Source: DATGKD01 sp035294855 (lineage in GTDB: Bacteria; Actinomycetota; Acidimicrobiia; Acidimicrobiales; UBA8190). Taken from it: 8,817 nucleotides of DNA. This document shows, piece by piece, positions 1 to 5,610 of this stretch; the stretch's first letter is position 1; every line of letters starts with the position of its first letter. Both the position numbers and the translations under genes were made by a program. The notes under the pieces were generated by a model. That model did not search any database. It was not told the DNA's origin and saw only the letters and a list, made by a program, of their open reading frames with translations. The DNA lies in NCBI GenBank assembly GCA_035294855.1, contig DATGKD010000121.1, forward strand, positions 1-8,817. The letters are read 5' to 3'.

Positions 1-906
1 TGGCGCGCCCGCGACGGTTCAGCCGAGGTCGAGGCCGACAAGTCCGACGCCTACGACACGCTGTCGACCGTGCTCGTCACCTTGTGCAAGGTGACCGCGC
101 CCCTGTTGCCGATGCTCACCGAGACCGTGTACCGGGGCCTCACCGGCGAGGGCAGCGTTCATCTGGCGGACTGGCCGGCCCGCGACGAGCTGCGCGCCGA
201 CCCCGAGCTGGTCGCCACCATGGACCTGGTGCGCGACGTGTGCTCGGCGGGCCACGCCATCCGCAAGGCGGTCGGGCACCGGGCCCGGCTGCCGCTTCGC
301 CGTCTCGTCGTCGCCACCGCCGACCCCGACCGGCTCCAGCCGTTCACCGACCTCATCGCCGACGAGGTGAATGTCAAAGAGGTCGTCCTCACCGACGAGG
401 TGGGTGACGTGGCGGGCCATGTCCTCACCCTCGTCCACGCCGTCCTCGGCCCGCGCCTCGGGCCCGACACCCAGCGCGTGACCGCGGCCGTGCGAAACGG
501 CGACTGGGTGCGCACCGAAGACGGGGTCACCGCAGGCGGGGTGGCCCTCCTACCCGGGGAGTACGAGCTCGTCCTGCGGCCCCTGAACGAGCGCGACGGG
601 CGCACCCTGCCCGATGACGCCGGCGTGGTGATGCTGGACACCGCCACCGACGCCGAGCTCGAATCCGAGGGCCTGGCCCGCGACGCCGTGCGGCTCATCC
701 AGCAGGCGAGGCGTGATGCGGGGTTGCACGTCGCCGACTGCGTCGTCGTGGGGCTCGCCTGCCCGGCGCCGATGGCCGACGCCGTGGAGGCCCACCGCGC
801 CTATGTCGCCGAGCAGACCCTCGCCACCGAGGTGCGCGTGGCACCCGCCGACGTCGTGAAGATCGATGTCACCCCGGTGCCGTGCCCCGAGCGCGCTCCA
901 AGCTGA
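1..906 (+). CDS. ileS: Isoleucyl-tRNA synthetase, C-terminal part (5' end outside window)
   Basis: This is the last 301 residues of a class I aminoacyl-tRNA synthetase that charges tRNA-Ile in the cytoplasm. The reading frame is open from base 1 and ends at TGA 904-906, so the catalytic Rossmann domain with HIGH and KMSKS lies outside the window. Visible are the end of the anticodon-binding helical domain (AYDTLSTVLVTLCKVTAPLL near residues 17-36, then the usual E-x-x-Y-R-G-L) and the extended C-terminal domain with NVKEVVLTDEV near 124, LGP-x-LG near 149, GDW near 167 and EGLARDAVRLIQQARRDAGL near 223-242. Those late motifs are typical of the long, eukaryote-like type 2 IleRS found in actinobacteria. 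No CxxC pairs of the type 1 C-terminal zinc ribbon are present. Type 2 enzymes are known as a family for low mupirocin sensitivity; for this one it is inference. It is convergent with the divIVA-like gene, 19 bp apart. Confidence 0.95.
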   Translation, partial: WRARDGSAEVEADKSDAYDTLSTVLVTLCKVTAPLLPMLTETVYRGLTGEGSVHLADWPARDELRADPELVATMDLVRDVCSAGHAIRKAVGHRARLPLRRLVVATADPDRLQPFTDLIADEVNVKEVVLTDEVGDVAGHVLTLVHAVLGPRLGPDTQRVTAAVRNGDWVRTEDGVTAGGVALLPGEYELVLRPLNERDGRTLPDDAGVVMLDTATDAELESEGLARDAVRLIQQARRDAGLHVADCVVVGLACPAPMADAVEAHRAYVAEQTLATEVRVAPADVVKIDVTPVPCPERAPS

Positions 907-955
907 CGGCCCGCTCGCGCCACGCTCAGTGCGTCGAAGCGGGACCCGAGCCGTC
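905..955. terminator. Candidate bidirectional terminator hairpin between ileS and divIVA-like gene
   Basis: Three nested inverted repeats surround the two convergent stop codons: GACGGC 905-910 with GCCGTC 950-955, CCGCT 911-915 with AGCGG 938-942, and ACGC 922-925 with GCGT 931-934 around the loop TCAGT. The divIVA stop codon lies in the loop. The structure reads as a hairpin on both strands, which fits a shared terminator for convergent genes. Neither side has a T-tract, so it is not a classical intrinsic terminator. U-less hairpins have been proposed as terminators in actinobacteria, but this one is unproven. Confidence 0.35.
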
Positions 956-1801
956 GAAGGGCAGAGAGCCCGGCGCGTCGGAAAGCCCGGGTGCCGCCAT
1001 CATGCCCGGGCGCGGCGCGCCGGTGGCCGAGTTGCCCTGCACGGGCACCGCCGGACGGCCCGCGCTGCCCTCCACGACCATGGCGGGGCCGGCGTCGCGA
1101 GCCTCGTCGCTGGCCGACGGTTGCGGGCTCGGGGCCGGCGGTGCTCCCCCCGCGGGCGAGACGTCGTCCTGACGAGGAGCGCTGCGCGCCGAGGACCGTT
1201 GGGACATGAGCGTGGCCGCGGGCTGCACGTGCTCGTCCACCCAGGCGAGCATCTCCGACAGCGCGCCGCGCAGCCGCATGCGCTCGTTGTCGAGGTGCCG
1301 CGCCACGGTGTCCACCTCGCCGCTGAGCTGGGTGCGCAAGGCCTCCAGACGCGCCACGTCTTCACGCAGCTTGCGCTCGGTGTCCTCGGTGACCGACTTG
1401 GCGCGCTTCTCGGCGTCGGCCAGCACCATCCGGGCGCGGTCCTCGGCCTCGGCGACGAGGACACGCGCCTGCGTCTCGGCCTCGGCCTGCGTCTGGTCGA
1501 CGAACTTCTGCGCCAGGATGAGGGTGCGCTGCAGACTGTCGTCGGCCTGCGTCACCTGTACCGGCTGCTGGTGCTGCGCCTCGCCGAGGGCGCTCTCGAG
1601 TTGGGTGATTCGCTCGGCCGCCTGCTTCAACCGCTCGGCCGCCTGACGGAGCTGCTCCTGGAGCGCCTCGGCGTCGACGGCGACGCGTTCGAGATACTCG
1701 TCGACGTCGTCGATGTGGTAGCCGCGCAGGGTCTGGCGGAACTCGACGGTGCGCAGGCTGTCAAGGCTCGATGTTTGGCCGCCTGTCTTTGCTGAGTCCA
1801 T
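926..1801 (-). CDS. DivIVA-domain (Wag31-like) coiled-coil protein
   Basis: A 291-residue protein with a DivIVA N-terminal domain: VEFRQTLRGYHIDDVDEYLERV (residues 19-40) matches the F-x-x-x-x-x-GY-x-x-x-x-VD-x-(F/Y)L signature used for binding curved membrane. Two Ala/Glu/Arg-rich coiled-coil segments follow, about 41-75 and 88-180. A further conserved-looking stretch, LSEMLAWVDEHV, ends near 192. The tail from about 200 is rich in Pro, Ala, Gly and Ser, looks disordered, and has no motif I know. DivIVA/Wag31 proteins in actinobacteria mark poles and septa and guide peptidoglycan synthesis, and the sepF-yggT neighbourhood supports that role. Several DivIVA-domain paralogues can exist in one genome, so I leave the symbol empty. 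I chose ATG 1801 because AGGA lies 9 nt upstream; a TTG at 1810 would have no room for a ribosome-binding site. Confidence 0.88.
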   Translation of the reverse strand: MDSAKTGGQTSSLDSLRTVEFRQTLRGYHIDDVDEYLERVAVDAEALQEQLRQAAERLKQAAERITQLESALGEAQHQQPVQVTQADDSLQRTLILAQKFVDQTQAEAETQARVLVAEAEDRARMVLADAEKRAKSVTEDTERKLREDVARLEALRTQLSGEVDTVARHLDNERMRLRGALSEMLAWVDEHVQPAATLMSQRSSARSAPRQDDVSPAGGAPPAPSPQPSASDEARDAGPAMVVEGSAGRPAVPVQGNSATGAPRPGMMAAPGLSDAPGSLPFDGSGPASTH

Positions 1802-1809
1802 GTCGCACA

Positions 1810-1815
1810 ATCCTA
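1810..1815 (-). promoter_or_regulatory. TAGGAT -10-like box just upstream of the divIVA-like gene
   Basis: On the minus strand TAGGAT fits the TANNNT -10 pattern and ends 8 nt before ATG 1801, so transcription could start at or next to the start codon. No convincing TTGACA-like -35 lies 16-18 nt upstream. The AGGA inside the same hexamer could instead be a Shine-Dalgarno sequence, 9 nt before the ATG. The two readings exclude each other: a leaderless transcript would not contain AGGA. Confidence 0.35.
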
Positions 1816-1916
1816 TCGATTGCCCGACCAGGACGCCCGATCGCCCGGCTCGGCGGCGTTCAACGAGCGGGATCGGGTTCGCGACATGTTGGGATGGGCG
1901 GCCACGAGCCCCCGTC

Positions 1917-1930
1917 CCCGGGGCCCCGGG
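1917..1930. repeat. 14-bp perfect GC palindrome after the yggT stop
   Basis: CCCGGGGCCCCGGG is its own reverse complement and starts 6 nt downstream of the yggT stop. As RNA it could fold into a five-pair stem with a GGCC loop. No T-run follows on the minus strand. It lies in the 135-bp yggT-divIVA gap, ahead of the TAGGAT box, where a weak terminator or pause site would make sense. A chance palindrome in very GC-rich DNA is equally possible. Confidence 0.25.
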
Positions 1931-1936
1931 CCTTCA

Positions 1937-2209
1937 TCACAAGACGCGCAACACGATCGGGATGACGACGAGCTGGATGCCGAGGAACACCACGATGAAG
2001 GACAGATCGATCCCCATCCCCCCCGCCCGCAGCGGCGGAAGCATCCGCCGCACCGGCCCGAGGACGGGCTCGCTCAGGCGGTAGAGCGCGTGGTTGATCG
2101 CCGCCAACGGCGTGCCCGGCGTCACCGGGAACCAGCTGAGCAGTGCCCGGGGGAACAGCACGCCCCAGAGATAGACCTCGAGCACGAGGACGACGACGGT
2201 GCGGATCAC
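1937..2209 (-). CDS. YggT family small membrane protein
   Basis: A 90-residue integral membrane protein of the YggT family (Pfam YGGT). Two hydrophobic segments are visible, about residues 3-24 and 67-88. Between them is the family loop: the RALLSWFP motif at 21-28 and a Leu/Arg/Ser-Glu-Pro stretch ending in GPVRRMLPPL near 51-60, then the DLS entry to the second helix. The length fits single-repeat YggT proteins. The exact function is not established; members lie between sepF and divIVA in many Gram-positive bacteria and cyanobacteria and are linked to division, ion homeostasis and nucleoid distribution. The start is GTG 2207-2209. No Shine-Dalgarno sequence precedes it, but a TAACCT box ends exactly 7 nt upstream, suggesting a leaderless message. 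SepF lies 56 bp upstream. Confidence 0.9.
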   Translation of the reverse strand: MIRTVVVLVLEVYLWGVLFPRALLSWFPVTPGTPLAAINHALYRLSEPVLGPVRRMLPPLRAGGMGIDLSFIVVFLGIQLVVIPIVLRVL

Positions 2210-2216
2210 GGCAGAG

Positions 2217-2222
2217 AGGTTA
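2217..2222 (-). promoter_or_regulatory. TAACCT -10-like box, possible leaderless start of yggT
   Basis: The minus-strand hexamer TAACCT fits TANNNT and ends 7 nt before the GTG start of yggT, the spacing expected when the start codon is the first transcribed base. The 7 nt between (CTCTGCC) hold no ribosome-binding sequence. A CTGACC about 15 nt upstream is a poor, closely spaced -35 candidate. The same hexamer occurs upstream of sepF. Confidence 0.35.
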
Positions 2223-2265
2223 GGGGCTGCGCAACCGGGTCAGGCCGCGGTCACGGGCGCGCGGC

Positions 2266-2787
2266 TCAGGGCCGCAGCAGGCCGTTCTCCTGCAAGCGCT
2301 GGCGCTCCTCGGCAGAGACCTTGACGTTCGAGGGCGTCACGAGGAACACCTTGTCCGCCACCCGCTCCATCTTGCCGCTCAACGCGTAGGCGACCCCGCT
2401 GCAGAAGTCGATCATGCGCCGCATGAGCTCGCGGTCGGCCACCTGAAGGTTGACGATCACCGGCTGGTTCGACATCAGCCGGTCGGCGATCTGGCGAGCA
2501 TCGCCGAATTGCGTCGGGGCGACGACGTGCACACGTGCGCCTGGTTCAGCCACGACGGGCCGCACCGCGCTGCGCGGGGTGACGGTGGGCATGGAGGAGT
2601 CGTCGCGCGGCAGCGGGCGGATCGTGCTCGTGGTCACCGCGGCGGGAGCGTCGTCGTCGTCGCCGAACGCGACGCGTTGGCCGGATCGGGGAGCACCCGA
2701 AGATCTCGGGTCGTACTCCTCGTAATCGTCGTACTCGTCGTCGACCAGGCCCAGATAGACCATGGCCCGCTTGAAGAATCCAGCCAT
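2266..2787 (-). CDS. sepF: Cell division protein SepF
   Basis: A 173-residue SepF. The N-terminus MAGFFKRAMVYLGL is a classic amphipathic membrane-targeting helix. An acidic, low-complexity linker follows (about 16-80, with DDEYDDYEEYD at 16-26 and FGDDDD at 41-46). The C-terminal SepF core begins near 84 with VHVVAPTQFGDARQIADRLM and continues through the central strand QPVIVNLQVADRELMRRMIDF (108-128), SGVAYALSGKMERVADKVFLVTP with the conserved glycines, and ends in a short charged tail. SepF polymerises on the membrane and binds the C-terminal peptide of FtsZ. With no ftsA in the ftsQ-ftsZ interval, it is the likely FtsZ anchor here. The ATG at 2787 is supported by a GGAGG 7 nt upstream. 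The yggS gene lies 101 bp upstream, and a TAACCT box in that gap may give sepF its own promoter. Confidence 0.95.
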   Translation of the reverse strand: MAGFFKRAMVYLGLVDDEYDDYEEYDPRSSGAPRSGQRVAFGDDDDAPAAVTTSTIRPLPRDDSSMPTVTPRSAVRPVVAEPGARVHVVAPTQFGDARQIADRLMSNQPVIVNLQVADRELMRRMIDFCSGVAYALSGKMERVADKVFLVTPSNVKVSAEERQRLQENGLLRP

Positions 2788-2794
2788 CGTTGAT

Positions 2795-2799
2795 CCTCC
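2795..2799 (-). promoter_or_regulatory. Shine-Dalgarno GGAGG of sepF
   Basis: GGAGG on the minus strand, 7 nt before ATG 2787. It is one of the few textbook ribosome-binding sites in the window and fixes the sepF start. Confidence 0.8.
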
Positions 2800-2806
2800 C
2801 CGCGCC

Positions 2807-2812
2807 AGGTTA
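2807..2812 (-). promoter_or_regulatory. TAACCT -10-like box upstream of sepF
   Basis: TAACCT on the minus strand is identical to the hexamer before yggT. A start 6-7 nt downstream would fall at about 2800, giving a leader of about 13 nt that begins at the Shine-Dalgarno sequence. I see no -35 hexamer at 16-18 nt and no TGn extension, so support is limited to the hexamer and its position. Confidence 0.3.
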
Positions 2813-2830
2813 CTGCCTCACCCTCGGCGC

Positions 2831-2845
2831 GGGTGGATCCCACCC
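2831..2845. repeat. Small stem-loop in the yggS-sepF gap
   Basis: On the minus strand GGGTGG and CCACCC form a perfect 6-bp stem around a GAT loop, in the middle of the 101-bp gap between the yggS stop and the sepF start. No T-run follows. It may be a weak terminator or RNA-stability hairpin ahead of the sepF promoter candidate. The rest of the gap shows nothing recognisable. Confidence 0.3.
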
Positions 2846-2888
2846 ACCGTCGTCGTTCGTGCGTCGCGCTGCTCCCACCGGCGTGTCC

Positions 2889-3572
2889 TCATCGGGTCTT
2901 GGGCGGGCGCTCTCCGAACAGCGCGCGTCCGACGCGCACGATGGTCGCGCCCTCCTGCAGCGCCACCTCGAGGTCGCCCGTCATGCCCATCGACAGCTCG
3001 GCCAGACCGAGATCCCGGGCCAAGTGCGCCGTGGTGCGAAAGCCGGGGCGGGCCTCCTCGGGCTCTCCCGGGGGCGCCACGGTCATGAGGCCTGCGACGT
3101 GCAGACCGGCTTCTCGCAGGGCGGCGACGAGACCGGGCACCTCTGCGACGGCGGCGCCGTTGCGCCCCGGCAGGCCCGTCGTGTCCACCTCGACGAGCAC
3201 GGTCGCCCCGGGGGCATGCGCGGCGATGGCGGTCCCTTCGACGGCGCGCGCCAAGGTCTCCCACCACGACACCAGAGGAGCGAGCGTGCGAACGCGTCGG
3301 CGCTGCACGGCGCCGAGGTAGTGCCAGCGCAAGCGCGCGGTGGATCGCGCCTCGGCGACCGCGGCGTGCTTGGCGACGAGCTCCGGGGCGTAGTTCTCAC
3401 CGATGTCACCGAGGCCGGCGTCCCGCGCGGCCAGAACGGCGTCGACGCCGAAGCCCTTGGTGACGGCGACCACGCGCACGTCGTCCGGGTCGCGCCCCGC
3501 GCCGGCGATCCGGTCTCTCACCACCTCGAGGCGCGCCGCCACGACCCCGGGCGGAGGAGCGTCGCCGATCAC
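2889..3572 (-). CDS. YggS/PLPBP family pyridoxal-phosphate homeostasis protein
   Basis: A 227-residue cytosolic protein with the single-domain TIM-barrel fold of the YggS/YlmE/PROSC family, which binds PLP but has no known enzyme activity and keeps vitamin B6 and amino-acid pools balanced. The PLP lysine is Lys39 in VVAVTKGF. Next come GLGDIGENYAPELVAK (54-69), the HYLG strand at 84-87, VLVEVDTTGLPGRNG (125-139), the GLMTVAPPG loop (161-169) and the phosphate-binding SMGMTGDLEVAL (194-205) with IVRVGRALFG. The segment after HYLG reads AVQRRRV, where many members have an LQxNK-type sequence. I chose GTG 3572 for length and alignment; GTG 3542 is a shorter alternative. The frame stays open further upstream but into pgeF. 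The gene is 61 bp after pgeF. YggS families commonly lie between ftsZ and sepF. Confidence 0.9.
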   Translation of the reverse strand: MIGDAPPPGVVAARLEVVRDRIAGAGRDPDDVRVVAVTKGFGVDAVLAARDAGLGDIGENYAPELVAKHAAVAEARSTARLRWHYLGAVQRRRVRTLAPLVSWWETLARAVEGTAIAAHAPGATVLVEVDTTGLPGRNGAAVAEVPGLVAALREAGLHVAGLMTVAPPGEPEEARPGFRTTAHLARDLGLAELSMGMTGDLEVALQEGATIVRVGRALFGERPPKTR

Positions 3573-3605
3573 CGCGCCCGTCGCCCCACCGCAGCCGGGG
3601 CCGCA

Positions 3606-3632
3606 CGCCGTGCCGCCGCCTTCGCCACGGCG
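3606..3632. repeat. Intercistronic stem-loop after the pgeF stop
   Basis: CGCCGTG 3606-3612 pairs with CACGGCG 3626-3632 in a perfect 7-bp stem with a 13-nt GC-rich loop. It sits immediately after the pgeF stop codon in the 61-bp gap before yggS. No T-tract follows. An mRNA-stability or attenuating hairpin is possible, but chance pairing is common at this GC content. Confidence 0.25.
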
Positions 3633-3633
3633 G

Positions 3634-4335
3634 TCAGGCCGCCCGCCACACGAACATCGCCTGGCGCGCCTCGTCGCCGCGGGCGCGATGGGAGTAGTAC
3701 CCGGGGGAGCACGCCGTGCAGCGGTCGACGCGCACCGCGAGCGGCACGCCGTGGGCGCGCAGACGAGCGCGCACGGCGTGCCGGAGGTCGAGCGACGGAC
3801 GCCCGTCACCCGTCGTCGCCGCGACGTCCGCGCCCACCTGCTGCGACACCGATGCCGCCAGTTCGGGCTCGAACTCGTAGCAGCACGGGCCGATGCACGG
3901 CCCGAGGCCCGCCACCACGTCGACGGCGCCGAGCGATCGCATGGTGTCGAGTGCCCGGTCCAGCACCCCGGCCGCCAGTCCCCGCCACCCCGCGTGCACC
4001 GCGGCGTGGAGCCCCGGGGGGCCGGGGGATCCGAGCGCCACCGGCGCGCAGTCCGCAGTGAGCACCGTCAAGGTGACACCGCCGCCGACCGACACCAGCG
4101 CGTCCCCGATGTATGCCGTCGGGCGGCCGTCCCCGCCCTCGCTCGCTCCCTCCCCCACGCCGTCGAGCGGGACCCGGGGCAGGACCGGTGCTGACCCGCC
4201 CCTCACGACCACGACGCCGTCACCGTGCACCTGGCGGAGGCCGACCACCGGGTGGCCCGCAGGGACCGGTGCGGGGGGGGCGAGGACGGGCGACCTCCGG
4301 TCGCCGTCGGACCGGCCCGTCCACAGGACGAGCAC
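3634..4335 (-). CDS. pgeF: Peptidoglycan editing factor family protein (YfiH/YlmD, former polyphenol oxidase/laccase domain)
   Basis: A 233-residue protein of the Cu-oxidase_4 / DUF152 fold. The three conserved metal ligands are present: His37 in LRQVHGD, Cys96 in LTADCAPV and His114 in VHAGWRG. Other family blocks are GDALVS (78-82), GLGPCIGPCCYEF (143-155) and the C-terminal CTACSPGYYSHRARGDEARQ (206-225) followed by MFVW. Bacterial members prevent wrong residues such as L-Ser at position 1 of the stem peptide, which corrects MurC errors; other members have purine nucleoside activities. murC lies in the same cluster, which fits an editing role. The part before the QVH motif is short, about 34 residues, and lacks the longer N-terminal block seen in E. 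coli YfiH. GTG 4335 is the first ATG, GTG or TTG start available in frame. No clear Shine-Dalgarno sequence is present. The gene is 31 bp after ftsZ, so co-transcription is likely. Confidence 0.9.
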   Translation of the reverse strand: MLVLWTGRSDGDRRSPVLAPPAPVPAGHPVVGLRQVHGDGVVVVRGGSAPVLPRVPLDGVGEGASEGGDGRPTAYIGDALVSVGGGVTLTVLTADCAPVALGSPGPPGLHAAVHAGWRGLAAGVLDRALDTMRSLGAVDVVAGLGPCIGPCCYEFEPELAASVSQQVGADVAATTGDGRPSLDLRHAVRARLRAHGVPLAVRVDRCTACSPGYYSHRARGDEARQAMFVWRAA

Positions 4336-4343
4336 CCCGGTGG

Positions 4344-4357
4344 CCGCCAGCCGGCGG
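4344..4357. repeat. Short stem-loop in the ftsZ-pgeF gap
   Basis: CCGCC 4344-4348 and GGCGG 4353-4357 form a 5-bp stem with a 4-nt loop between the ftsZ stop and the pgeF GTG, the only structure I see in this 31-bp gap. It could lower pgeF expression relative to ftsZ, but it is weak and may be chance. Confidence 0.2.
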
Positions 4358-4366
4358 ACGCCCGCG

Positions 4367-5467
4367 CTAGCGGAGGAAGGAAGGGACGTCGAACTCGTCG
4401 TCGCCGAGGTCGAGGTCGTCCTCGGCGGGCGTGGCGAAGATGTCCTCGTGCACGTGGTCGAAGCCGAGGACCTGGCTCCGCCCGTCGGGTCGGGGCTCGC
4501 CGGGGCGGCCCTCTTCCCAGCGCTCGAAGCCCGCGGCGATCACGGTGACCCGCACGAGGTCGTCGAGCGACTCGTCGATGACGTTCCCGAAGATGATGTT
4601 GGCGTCGGGGTGGGCCACGCCGTAGATGATCTCCATCGCCTCGTTGACCTCGAAGAGGCGGAGGTCCGGGCCGCCCGCGATGTTCACAAGTACGCCGCGC
4701 GCTCCCTCGATCGACGCCTCGAGCAAGGGGCTAGTGATGGCGGCGCGCGCCGCGTTGACGGCGCGCCCTTCGTCGGACGCCTGACCGATGCCCATGATGG
4801 CGGTCCCCGCGTTGTTGAGCACCATGCGCACGTCGGCGAAGTCGGTGTTGATGAGCCCGGGGACGGTGATGAGGTCCGTGATGCCCTGCACCCCCTGCAA
4901 CAGCACCTCGTCGGCCATCTTGAACGCGCCGACGATGGGCGTCTTGTCCGTCGACACCGTGAGGAGGCGGTCGTTGGGGATGATGATGATGGCGTCGACC
5001 TTGTCCTTCAGGTTCTGGATGCCGCTTTCGGCCTGCACCGAGCGACGCCGCCCCTCGAACGAGAACGGCCGGGTCACCACCGCGATGGTGAGCGACCCCA
5101 GGGACTTCGCCACCTCGGCCACCACCGGGGCAGCGCCGGTGCCGGTGCCCCCGCCCTTGCCGGCGGTGATGAACACCATGTCGGCGCCCTTGAGCGCCTC
5201 TTCGATCTCGCCCCGGTGCTCTTCGGCCGCCTGCCTGCCCACCTCGGGGTCGCTGCCGGCGCCCAGCCCGCGCGTCAATTGACGGCCGATGTCGAGCTTC
5301 AGGTCGGCGTCGCTCATGAGCAGCGCCTGGGAGTCGGTGTTCATGGCGATGAATTCGACGCCGGTGAGGCCCGCGTCGATCATGCGGTTCACCGCGTTGA
5401 CGCCGCCGCCGCCCACGCCGACGACCTTGATCACGGCGAAGTAACTGCTTTGCGCTTGACCGGCCAT
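4367..5467 (-). CDS. ftsZ: Cell division protein FtsZ
   Basis: A 366-residue tubulin-like GTPase that forms the cytokinetic ring. The core starts at YFAVIKVVGVGGGGVNAVNR (9-28). The tubulin signature GGGTGTG is at 105-111, RPFSFEGRRR at 133-142, and the T7 synergy loop NTDFADV at 207-213 keeps the Asp residues that complete the neighbouring subunit's GTPase site. The core ends near 315, and a short linker of about 37 residues, rich in Gly, Pro, Arg and Glu, leads to the acidic C-terminal peptide DDEFDVPSFLR, the docking site for SepF and other partners. ATG 5467 is chosen because GGAGG lies just upstream and residue 1 aligns with other FtsZ proteins; the frame is open to 5542 but that extension is not FtsZ-like. 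A promoter and structured leader precede it. No ftsA is present. Confidence 0.98.
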   Translation of the reverse strand: MAGQAQSSYFAVIKVVGVGGGGVNAVNRMIDAGLTGVEFIAMNTDSQALLMSDADLKLDIGRQLTRGLGAGSDPEVGRQAAEEHRGEIEEALKGADMVFITAGKGGGTGTGAAPVVAEVAKSLGSLTIAVVTRPFSFEGRRRSVQAESGIQNLKDKVDAIIIIPNDRLLTVSTDKTPIVGAFKMADEVLLQGVQGITDLITVPGLINTDFADVRMVLNNAGTAIMGIGQASDEGRAVNAARAAITSPLLEASIEGARGVLVNIAGGPDLRLFEVNEAMEIIYGVAHPDANIIFGNVIDESLDDLVRVTVIAAGFERWEEGRPGEPRPDGRSQVLGFDHVHEDIFATPAEDDLDLGDDEFDVPSFLR

Positions 5468-5471
5468 CGAT

Positions 5472-5476
5472 CCTCC
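5472..5476 (-). promoter_or_regulatory. Shine-Dalgarno GGAGG of ftsZ
   Basis: GGAGG on the minus strand, 4 nt before ATG 5467. The spacing is short but usable. It decides against the longer open frame that begins at 5542. Confidence 0.7.
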
Positions 5477-5495
5477 ACGCCCCGTCCCGGCGCTC

Positions 5496-5513
5496 GGGCC
5501 GCGCTGTGGGCCC
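5496..5513 (-). promoter_or_regulatory. Stem-loop 2 in the ftsZ leader
   Basis: On the minus strand GGGCC (5513-5509) pairs with GGCCC (5500-5496) around an 8-nt loop, about 20 nt upstream of the ftsZ Shine-Dalgarno sequence. It is short, and I treat it as part of the possible leader structure together with the larger hairpin upstream. Confidence 0.3.
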
Positions 5514-5527
5514 CTCGTCAGGTGATC

Positions 5528-5558
5528 AGGCTCCCCAGGCACCGAGCACCAGGGACCT
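5528..5558 (-). promoter_or_regulatory. Stem-loop 1 in the ftsZ leader (about 12 pairs)
   Basis: In the minus-strand RNA, AGGUCCC pairs with GGGAGCCU (one bulged G). After a small internal loop, GGUGC pairs with GUGCC, including two G-U pairs, around a UCG triloop, so 31 nt give about 12 pairs. It lies between the proposed ftsZ promoter and the start codon, in sequence that codes for nothing recognisable. A cis-acting leader structure for ftsZ is the inference. I do not recognise it as a named RNA family. Confidence 0.4.
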
Positions 5559-5610
5559 CACCCTCGACCACAGCTTGATTGCCGCCGTCCGGTGCTGCCG
5601 AGGCCGCCTC

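Noticed and set aside
866..1795. Plus-strand open frame of 309 codons opposite the divIVA-like gene
   Set aside because: It mirrors the coiled-coil region (Leu/Gly/Arg-rich antisense of Glu/Ala/Gln codons) and overlaps the end of ileS. No motif is present.
1802..1810. TTG start giving the divIVA product three extra residues
   Set aside because: The AGGA would directly abut the TTG with no spacing, whereas ATG 1801 has normal spacing or a leaderless position.
3573..3809. N-terminal extension of YggS into pgeF
   Set aside because: It would overlap conserved PgeF coding sequence by about 175 bp and adds Arg/Cys-rich nonsense. The family length fits the GTG at 3572.
2790..4061. Plus-strand open frame of 423 codons opposite yggS and pgeF
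   Set aside because: It covers clear YggS and PgeF coding sequence on the other strand and ends in Arg/Pro-rich low complexity.
5468..5542. N-terminal extension of FtsZ by 25 residues
   Set aside because: The frame is open, but the extension is not FtsZ-like. GGAGG just before ATG 5467 and alignment of residue 1 favour the shorter protein, and the extension would translate the leader hairpin region.
3893..5578. Plus-strand open frame of 561 codons opposite ftsZ and pgeF
   Set aside because: It is the antisense shadow of two well-recognised genes. Its sequence is compositionally monotonous (Val, Asp, Arg, His) with no motif. Long antisense frames are expected at this GC content.
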